From Pelotomaculum propionicicum (lineage in GTDB: Bacteria; Bacillota; Desulfotomaculia; Desulfotomaculales; Pelotomaculaceae): a stretch of DNA of 40,070 nt. The stretch lies in NCBI RefSeq assembly GCF_004369225.1, contig NZ_QFFZ01000036.1, positions 1 to 40,070 on the forward strand, read 5' to 3'. The notes beneath the pieces are model-generated. The model made no database searches. It was not told the DNA's origin and saw only the letters and a list, made by a program, of their open reading frames with translations. The position numbers and the translations under genes were made by a program. Of the stretch, positions 34,698 through 40,070 are shown one piece after another; within the stretch, counting starts at the first letter, position 1; every line of letters starts with the position of its first letter.

Positions 34698-35741
34698 ATG
34701 GAAGCAAGAGTTGTAAATAAAGGACAACTGCCTGAATTGCTGGATAAGCTGGCGAAGGACTATGACCTGATCGCGCCGGTACAGGAAGAAACAGTAGTGC
34801 TTTTCAGAAAGATATCGGGCGCCGCAGACGCATTCCTGGAATACACCAATTCAGACGTATCTCCCAAAGGGTGTTTTCTGCCGCAGAACGAGAAGACATT
34901 CAATTACACCTATACGGGAGACTCAATAGAGATCAACAAGCCTGAAGGTGCGCAGAAAGCGGTACTCTTCGGAGCGCGCCCCTGCGACATCAAGGCTATA
35001 ACGACGCTTGACCCTGTTTTCGAGGGAGAAAAGTTCGGTGACGAATATTACTCCGGCAAGCGGGAGAATACAGTAATAATTGGTTTGAGCTGTACAAAGG
35101 TTCTCAGCACCTGCTTCTGCTATGCTTTCGAAGGCGGGCCGTGTGACGGGACCGGTTCAGATCTTCTGTTTACTGAAATCGGCGACAAGTATTATGTCGA
35201 GGTTAATACAGAAAAAGGCAAGGCCCTGGCGGACGCTTACAGCCAGATTTTCAGCAGCCAGGGTGCGGAGCAGTTGGCCAAGGACAAGGAAGAGCTGGCC
35301 AAGAAGCTGGCCGGCGAGTTTGTGCGGAAAGTTGACCTGACAGGCGTAAAGGAACTGCTGGACAACAATTTCGAACTGCCGTACTGGAACGGGGACGACC
35401 AGAAGAAGTGCCTCGGCTGCGGGACATGCACCTACGTATGCCCGACCTGCCACTGCTTTGACATTTTCGACTACCCCACCGGTGACTTCACAGGCGCCCG
35501 CCTTCGCTGCTGGGACTCCTGCATGTATCCGGAATACACCCTTATGGCCGGCGGGCACAACCCGCGCCCGACCAGGAAGGAAAGGGTGCGCAACCGCTTC
35601 ATGCATAAGCTGAAATACCACCTGGACCGCTACAACATGGTCGGCTGCGTGGGCTGCGGACGCTGTGTCAGAAAGTGTCCGGTCAATATCGACATCACCA
35701 AGATTATCAACGACTTGAAGGAGGTGGCGCAGAATGCCTAA
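34698..35741 (+). CDS. flxB: FlxB/AsrA-like 4Fe-4S subunit
   Basis: 347 residues from ATG 34698, seven to eight bases after AAAGGAGG; the GTG at 34689 overlaps that site and is rejected. The N-terminal domain contains FGARPCDIKAI near 93, typical of AsrA and related iron-sulfur proteins. The C-terminus has CLGCGTCTYVCPTCHCFDI and CVGCGRCVRKCPVNIDITK. AsrA itself belongs to anaerobic sulfite reductase; here no asrC is present and the neighbours are hdr genes, so the Flx role is preferred. Confidence 0.85.
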   Translation: MEARVVNKGQLPELLDKLAKDYDLIAPVQEETVVLFRKISGAADAFLEYTNSDVSPKGCFLPQNEKTFNYTYTGDSIEINKPEGAQKAVLFGARPCDIKAITTLDPVFEGEKFGDEYYSGKRENTVIIGLSCTKVLSTCFCYAFEGGPCDGTGSDLLFTEIGDKYYVEVNTEKGKALADAYSQIFSSQGAEQLAKDKEELAKKLAGEFVRKVDLTGVKELLDNNFELPYWNGDDQKKCLGCGTCTYVCPTCHCFDIFDYPTGDFTGARLRCWDSCMYPEYTLMAGGHNPRPTRKERVRNRFMHKLKYHLDRYNMVGCVGCGRCVRKCPVNIDITKIINDLKEVAQNA

Positions 35742-36579
35742 TAATCCTACTGCTCTGACGCCATATCCCGTGACAATTACCAAAATCGTCGACGAGACCA
35801 GCGACGTTAAAACCTTTACTGTGGAGTTCGATGACCCGGAAGTAATGGAAAACTTCGGCAACAAACCGGGCCAGGTATGCATGCTCTCTATATTTGGCGA
35901 GGGCGAGTCCACCATTTCCATCACATCCGCGCCGACCAGGGGTAAATTCCTCGAGTTTACCGTTAAAAGAGTCGGCAGGCTGACCAATGTCATGCATCAG
36001 ATGGAAGTGGGCCAAAAGTTTGGCGTGCGCGGGCCGTACGGGAACTGGTTCCCCTATGAAATTATGAAGGGCAAGGACCTGTTTTTCGTGGGCGGCGGTT
36101 TCGCCCTGGCGCCCATCCGCTCATTGATTGACTATGCCCTGTCAGACCAGTACCGCAGTGACTATGGAAAGGTTGAGGTGCTCTACGGAGCGCGTTCCGT
36201 GGACGACCTGTGCTTCAAGAGTGACCTGGCCGAGCGCTGGCCGAAGCTGCACAATACTGCAATCTATACTACAATTGACCGCCCTGAAGAGGCTTGGAAG
36301 GGACATGTGGGCTTTGTGCCTAGCTACGTGGAAGAAGTAGCCCCTTCCCCGGAAAACAAATTCGCCATCATTGCCGGGCCGCCGATTATGATCAAATTCA
36401 CCCTGCCGGTTTTTGCGAAACTAGGCTTTAAGGATGATCAGATCATAACCACCCTGGAAATGAGGATGAAATGCTGTCTCGGCAAATGCGGCCGCTGCAA
36501 CATCGGTTCAAAGTTTGTCTGTGTGGACGGGCCGGTTTTCAGCCTGGCGCAGCTTAAAGGTATGCCTCAGGAGTATTAA
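35734..36579 (+). CDS. flxA: FlxA/AsrB-like FAD and NAD(P)H-binding oxidoreductase
   Basis: 281 residues. FAD-binding barrel at the N-terminus (GQVCMLSIFGEGESTISITSA, with the RxYS-type motif changed), then RGPYGNWFP, the NAD(P)-binding GGGFALAPIRSLI near 114 and AGPPIMIKF near 212. A C-terminal cysteine group, CCLGKCGRC plus KFVC, holds a 2Fe-2S cluster as in dihydroorotate dehydrogenase electron-transfer subunits. It is the pyridine-nucleotide entry or exit point of the complex. Its start overlaps the flxB stop. Last gene before the terminator. Confidence 0.88.
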   Translation: MPNNPTALTPYPVTITKIVDETSDVKTFTVEFDDPEVMENFGNKPGQVCMLSIFGEGESTISITSAPTRGKFLEFTVKRVGRLTNVMHQMEVGQKFGVRGPYGNWFPYEIMKGKDLFFVGGGFALAPIRSLIDYALSDQYRSDYGKVEVLYGARSVDDLCFKSDLAERWPKLHNTAIYTTIDRPEEAWKGHVGFVPSYVEEVAPSPENKFAIIAGPPIMIKFTLPVFAKLGFKDDQIITTLEMRMKCCLGKCGRCNIGSKFVCVDGPVFSLAQLKGMPQEY

Positions 36580-36605
36580 AACAGGAAATAATAAACTAAA
36601 ACTCA

Positions 36606-36640
36606 GTTGCCTCCGTGTTTAAAACGGAGGTAATTTTTTT
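36606..36640 (+). terminator. terminator of the hdr-flx operon
   Basis: TTGCCTCCGT, loop GTTTAAA, ACGGAGGTAA, then seven T. Confidence 0.9.
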
Positions 36641-36747
36641 ATTAAGGTATATTCGAGAATGAGATAGTGATATTAAATCAATCAGGTTGCTTAATTACAT
36701 GAGGCCAATGTTCGGTTGGGTGTTAAATAATTCTTAAAACATAACAT

Positions 36748-36777
36748 TGTCCTTTGTATGAGGACAGAGTTTTTTTG
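36748..36777 (+). terminator. possible second terminator or leader hairpin
   Basis: TGTCCT, loop TTGTATG, AGGACA, GAG and seven T. It lies in a 500-bp gene-free AT-rich stretch between flxA and the formate dehydrogenase leader. Another hairpin, CCGCTTT/AAAGCGG, is at 37028-37050. Neither has an assigned gene. Confidence 0.5.
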
Positions 36778-37084
36778 TCTGCAAGGTTAATATTACCGTA
36801 ACCAAATCTTTTAAATGATAAAGTCGGGAAATCATTATAAGGTAACTTTTATAAATAAAATAAATTTATTTGAATTATGTAATTCGTTTATGTTAATATT
36901 CTAGTTGGAAGAGAAAGCTTAATTATTGAGGGAAAACAATTGCATATTTTGAAAATACAAATTAAGTGGTTTATTAATTAAAATATTTTTTAAGAAAGGA
37001 GGGAAAAGAGGAGACTTGGAAAGAACAAACCGCTTTTTTAACTAAAGCGGGGTAAAAAACAAGTTAATATTTTTTTCTATCCAA

Positions 37085-37182
37085 AATCTCCGAACCTGGC
37101 GATCTAAGGCTTTAAAGCTATGATTTCCAGGTCGTTAGGGTATATGGGGAAACCGGTATGCCTCCCGGGCTTGGAAAGGAGA
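37085..37182 (+). promoter_or_regulatory. Moco-type riboswitch candidate 1
   Basis: The stretch has the blocks I associate with the molybdenum-cofactor RNA motif: CTCCGAACC, a P2 stem CCTGG/CCAGG capped by a second hairpin AGGCTTTAAAGCT, the junction GTCGTTAGGG, a GGAAAC-capped P3 hairpin and GCCTCCCGGGC. The last block pairs back toward the beginning and is followed at once by AAAGGAG. Known: Moco riboswitches control Mo/W-cofactor synthesis and Mo/W enzymes such as formate dehydrogenase, the gene downstream here. A second copy with the same blocks lies at 39651. Confidence 0.78.
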
Positions 37183-37190
37183 TAAACGAG

Positions 37191-37235
37191 ATGACTGAGA
37201 ACGCACTTTTATGTCAAAGGAGGTTAGATTTATGA
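37191..37235 (+). CDS. 14-codon leader overlapping fdhA
   Basis: ATG 37191 is nine bases after the AAAGGAG that ends the riboswitch. It encodes MTENALLCQRRLDL and stops at TGA 37233-37235, overlapping the fdhA ATG (ATGA). The fdhA ribosome site AAAGGAGG lies inside this leader. The layout suggests that ribosomes initiating under riboswitch control open or couple to fdhA translation. Confidence 0.55.
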   Translation: MTENALLCQRRLDL

Positions 37236-39283
37236 AGCAAAGAATCAGTCGTCGCAATTTCTTGAAGTATCTGGGTCTGGGCACTGCCGGAACAGCTTTG
37301 CTGGAAGGCGCAACCGCTATACCCGCGTTTGCCGGCACAGCTGAAGATAAACTTCCCACTTTTGAAATGGGCCCCCTGAAGATTAAAAAAGCCAAGGAAA
37401 CTGCTTCGGTTTGCGCTTTTTGCGGAGTCGGCTGCGGTCTTATTGTCTATTCCGAAGGCGACAGGGTTATCCACATTGAAGGCGACCCGGACAATCCTAA
37501 CAATGAAGGTACCATGTGTTCTAAAGGCATCGCCCTTGGCGACGCCAATACCATCGTTGACAAAAACCGCAAGAGAGTTGTCAATGACCGGCGGATTATG
37601 GATGTGCTTTACCGTGCTCCCTATAGCACGAAATGGGAGAAAAAAGACTGGGATTGGGCCCTTGCTGAAATCGCAAAAAGGGTAAAGAAAACACGAGATG
37701 AAAGTTTCGAGGAAAAAGACGCCAAAGGTGTGACCGTAAACCGCACCCAGGCCATTGCCCATATCGGCAGCGCTTCCTGTGACAACGAGGAAAACTATCT
37801 TTTTCAGAAAATGATGCGTTCGTTGGGGGTAATAAATTTTGATCACCACGCCCGGCTGTGTCACTCCTCAACCGTGACCGGTCTGGCCCAATCATTTGGC
37901 AGGGGGGTGATGACCAACAGTTTTACGGATTATAAAAACACCGACGTGTTTTTAATTATCGGCGCCAACCCGGCGGAAAACCACCCGCAGATCATGCGCC
38001 ACCTGGGTATGGCCGTGACGCAAAGAGGAGCCAAGGTTATAGTTGTCGACCCCAGGTTTACCAAAACTGCGGCTAAAGCTGATATCTACGCTCAGCACCG
38101 CCCCGGCACCGACATCGCCTTCCTTTACGGCATGATGAACTACGCCATTCAGAACGGACTGTATTTCTATGATTATGTCCTTAACTATACCAACGCCTCC
38201 TACCTGGTCAGCCCCGACTACGCCCTGAATGAAGGAGTCTTCACCGGTCTGACGGAAAAGGACGGGAAGCTTTCATATGATAACAAGAGCTGGCAGTACC
38301 AGAAGGATGGGGATACGATCAAGAAAGACCCGACCTTGCAGGATCCCATGTGCGTGTTCCAGATTTTGAAGAAGCACGTCGCCCGTTATGACATTAAAAC
38401 TGTTTCCCGGATCACAGGCACACCGGAAGACACATTCAAAAAAGTATGCGACCTGTATTGTTCCACCGGCAAGCCCGACAAGGCCGGCAACCTGATTTAC
38501 GCCATGGGTATGACCCAGCACACCTACGGCGCCCAGAACGTGCGTGCTACCGCCATGCTGCAGTTGCTGCTGGGCAACATCGGCATCGCCGGCGGCGGCG
38601 TCAACGCCCAGCGGGGCGAGTCAAACGTGCAGGGCTCTTCCGACCAGGGTATTCTGTACGCAAACCTTACCGGATACGTAGGCGCCCCCAGCGCGGCAGC
38701 GCATGCCAACTTAAAAGAATACCTCGAAAAGGAAACTCCCAAGACCAGCTTCTGGTCCAACAAACCCAAGTTCTTGATCAGCATGTTAAAAGCATGGTAC
38801 GGGGACAAGGCGACTCAAGAAAACGATTTTTGTTTCGACTACCTGCCCAAGCACACCGGCAGTGACCACTCCCACATGGCTATTTTTGAAAAGATGGCCG
38901 AGGGGAGTATCAAGGGCTACTTCGCCTGGGGCCAGAACCCGGCGGTAGGTGGGCCCAATGTCATTGCAGCCCGCAAAGCGATGGAAAATCTGGACTGGAT
39001 GGTAGCCGTCGACCTGTTTGAAACCGAAACGGCGGCCTTCTGGCATCGCCCCGGCGCCAACCCCGCAGATATTAAGACCGAGGTCTTCCTGTTGCCGACT
39101 GCTTTTTCTTACGAGAAGGAAGGAACCGTGGCCAACAGCTCGCGCTGGATCCAGTGGCGCTGGAAAGCGGTTGAACCGCCCGGGCAGGCCAAGAGCGATC
39201 TCTGGATCGCTTATGAAATATTTAAGGCTGTCCGCAAGGAATATCAGGCCGGCGGCAAGTTCCCCGCCCCGTTTTGTTTTTAG
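37232..39283 (+). CDS. formate dehydrogenase alpha subunit, Tat-exported, Cys form, C-terminally truncated
   Basis: 683 residues from ATG 37232 (AAAGGAGG seven bases upstream); the in-frame ATG at 37211 has no site. A Tat signal RRNFLKYLGLG at 7-17 points to export. 4Fe-4S ligands are in CAFCGVGCG near 61 and the later MCSKG. The catalytic segment reads ARLCHSSTVTGLAQSFGRG with Cys210 (TGT) where many relatives have Sec (TGA). Pterin-binding stretches IIGANPAENHPQ and VVDPRFTKTA follow. Full-length FdnG/FdhA proteins are about 900-1000 residues. This one ends just after GGKFPAPF with FCF and stop, before the molydopterin dinucleotide-binding domain, and the DNA turns AT-rich. No beta subunit follows. 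It is probably inactive. Confidence 0.85.
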   Translation: MKQRISRRNFLKYLGLGTAGTALLEGATAIPAFAGTAEDKLPTFEMGPLKIKKAKETASVCAFCGVGCGLIVYSEGDRVIHIEGDPDNPNNEGTMCSKGIALGDANTIVDKNRKRVVNDRRIMDVLYRAPYSTKWEKKDWDWALAEIAKRVKKTRDESFEEKDAKGVTVNRTQAIAHIGSASCDNEENYLFQKMMRSLGVINFDHHARLCHSSTVTGLAQSFGRGVMTNSFTDYKNTDVFLIIGANPAENHPQIMRHLGMAVTQRGAKVIVVDPRFTKTAAKADIYAQHRPGTDIAFLYGMMNYAIQNGLYFYDYVLNYTNASYLVSPDYALNEGVFTGLTEKDGKLSYDNKSWQYQKDGDTIKKDPTLQDPMCVFQILKKHVARYDIKTVSRITGTPEDTFKKVCDLYCSTGKPDKAGNLIYAMGMTQHTYGAQNVRATAMLQLLLGNIGIAGGGVNAQRGESNVQGSSDQGILYANLTGYVGAPSAAAHANLKEYLEKETPKTSFWSNKPKFLISMLKAWYGDKATQENDFCFDYLPKHTGSDHSHMAIFEKMAEGSIKGYFAWGQNPAVGGPNVIAARKAMENLDWMVAVDLFETETAAFWHRPGANPADIKTEVFLLPTAFSYEKEGTVANSSRWIQWRWKAVEPPGQAKSDLWIAYEIFKAVRKEYQAGGKFPAPFCF

Positions 39284-39409
39284 GATAAAATTATAAATAT
39301 TGTTTATTTATTAAGTATATATTATTAATATTTATAATTATATTAGTTATTATATTTAATTATTTTACATTTTCTGATTATGCTGCACCCGTTAAGAAAT
39401 CTCTAGCTG

Positions 39410-39568
39410 CGCTTGTTTCTACAGTGTCACGGTTTGACTATCCAGTACTAAAAGTGAATATTTTTATGGTTTTCTTCACACATCCTGATGCATTTGCCGC
39501 ACAGATGCTTTGGATAAAAACTTGCTTACTGTCTGCGAGAGTCAGCCATGGCACTGTAGAAACAAGCG
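39410..39568. mobile_element. 159-bp MITE-like element with 17-bp perfect terminal inverted repeats
   Basis: CGCTTGTTTCTACAGTG begins the element and its exact reverse complement ends it. The similarity continues imperfectly for about 15 more bases on each side. There is no coding capacity. No clear target duplication is visible (only a possible TG on both sides). It lies 126 bp after the premature fdhA stop. The stretch 39284-39409 is AT-rich with no feature. Confidence 0.65.
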
Positions 39569-39650
39569 TGTACTTAATTTTAATTTAGCTTTCACTTTAA
39601 AGTTTTTTACTTCATAAAAGGGTTGGATTGCCATAAAATTGAAAAACAGA

Positions 39651-39737
39651 GCTCTCCGAGCTGAGTAACCTAAACAGGAATGCATGGTTTCTGGCCGATA
39701 GGGTGCAATGGGAAACTACTGTGCCTCCCAATGTGGA
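39651..39737 (+). promoter_or_regulatory. Moco-type riboswitch candidate 2
   Basis: The same ordered blocks as the candidate at 37085: CTCTCCGAGC, a P2 stem (AACC/GGTT), TGGCCGATAGGG, a GGGAAAC-capped hairpin, GTGCCTCCCA and then GGAAAGGAGG. The stems differ in sequence while the junctions are conserved, which supports a shared structure. It precedes the probable NuoE-type gene at 39978. Confidence 0.72.
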
Positions 39738-39820
39738 AAGGAGGAAAAGGCTATATACTGTCTTTTTCTTTTTTGTTTTGAGAGACATTTATTACCTGTT
39801 TATTCGATCTTAAGAATGAA

Positions 39821-39907
39821 ATGAGATTTGTTAGATTAAAATTGCCTCAAAAAGGAGAGGCGATAGCCGGCGCCCTGGATTTTGCATTAATGGAAGAGAG
39901 GTGGTAA
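39821..39907 (+). CDS. 28-codon open frame, doubtful
   Basis: ATG 39821 to TAA 39907, encoding RFVRLKLPQKGEAIAGAL and then DFALMEERW. The ribosome site is poor. I recognise no family. It could be the leftover end of a gene or a leader of the downstream operon. Confidence 0.25.
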   Translation: MRFVRLKLPQKGEAIAGALDFALMEERW

Positions 39908-39977
39908 CACAGCTATTACGGACTTGCAACAGAGGTAGAAAGACAAATAGAGGGACGAAAGAGAGGGGGAGTAGTAA

Positions 39978-40070
39978 TTGGCATCCTGTACATGCGGCGA
40001 ACAAGCTGACCAAACCAAGGAAGCTGCAATGCAAAAGCTTTTTGACCAGTACCGCGATTACAAAGGAGGA
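39978..40070 (+). CDS. probable NuoE-type 2Fe-2S subunit of a formate dehydrogenase/hydrogenase module, 5' end only
   Basis: The TTG at 39978 is preceded by GAGAGGGGGAG. The 31 visible codons begin ASCTCGEQADQTKEA and end LFDQYRDYKGG at the right edge. The last segment resembles the early YKGxxGALIPVL region of NuoE/HndA/FdhG-type subunits. Position behind a Moco riboswitch candidate and a formate dehydrogenase gene supports an NAD-linked formate dehydrogenase operon continuing outside. Too short for certainty. Confidence 0.5.
   Translation, partial: MASCTCGEQADQTKEAAMQKLFDQYRDYKGG

Noticed and set aside
34698-36579. Anaerobic sulfite reductase AsrAB
   Set aside because: AsrC is absent and the two genes are embedded in an hdr-flx operon, so the FlxB/FlxA reading fits better.
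37859-37861. Selenocysteine in the formate dehydrogenase
   Set aside because: The catalytic codon is TGT (Cys); no in-frame UGA occurs in the gene.
39410-39568. Target-site duplication for the MITE-like element
   Set aside because: Only a two-base TG is shared by the flanks, which is expected by chance.

Overview
The window looks like a chromosome segment from a spore-forming, anaerobic Gram-positive bacterium of the Peptococcaceae type (Pelotomaculum/Desulfotomaculum relatives). The clues are a tiny SpoVM-like gene, a SleB-like cortex hydrolase, a DnaD/DnaC-like helicase-loader pair, strong AGGAGG ribosome sites with many TTG and GTG starts, a MeaB GTPase (methylmalonyl-CoA mutase pathway), a complete HdrCBA-FlxDCBA electron-transfer operon and formate dehydrogenase genes behind molybdenum-cofactor riboswitches. 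The genus is an inference; no marker gene fixes it.

Layout. Positions 1-6400 are an accessory region on the minus strand: a transposase that fuses a DruA-like (DUF4338) domain to an ISAs1 DDE domain and runs off the left edge, hisC, a large imperfect palindrome, an IS3 scrap, a HicAB module with a frameshifted hicA, a deleted serine recombinase, a frameshifted XRE-type regulator and a tRNA-Leu gene that keeps only its 5' half. Positions 6700-8540 hold a YedE/YedF-type selenium or sulfur uptake pair and tRNAs Lys, Glu and Pro. Positions 8600-29200 are mostly housekeeping: gapA, pckA, a NitT/TauT-type ABC transporter with a HAD phosphatase, dnaD/dnaC-like genes, a LysM-SleB hydrolase, a P-loop/Asp23 protein, a class A PBP, an acetyltransferase, tRNA-Pro, adk, trxB, meaB, a metallo-hydrolase, a cyclophilin and a DinG helicase with an exonuclease domain. 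A SpoVM-like 21-residue gene sits at 29298.

Positions 29700-36600 form one tight operon, hdrC-hdrB-hdrA-flxD-flxC-flxB-flxA. Two of its genes, hdrA and flxD, are interrupted by an in-frame UGA exactly where the families have a conserved cysteine. Reading both as selenocysteine restores full-length proteins, and hairpins follow both codons. The complex would couple NADH oxidation or formation to ferredoxin and a thiol/disulfide-type partner. The YedE/YedF pair earlier in the window is consistent with selenium use.

Positions 36640-40070 hold two Moco-type riboswitch candidates. The first precedes a 14-codon leader that overlaps the start of a Tat-exported formate dehydrogenase alpha subunit; that subunit has Cys at the catalytic position and stops about 300 residues early. 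A 159-bp MITE-like element follows. The second riboswitch candidate precedes the start of a probable NuoE-type subunit cut by the right edge.
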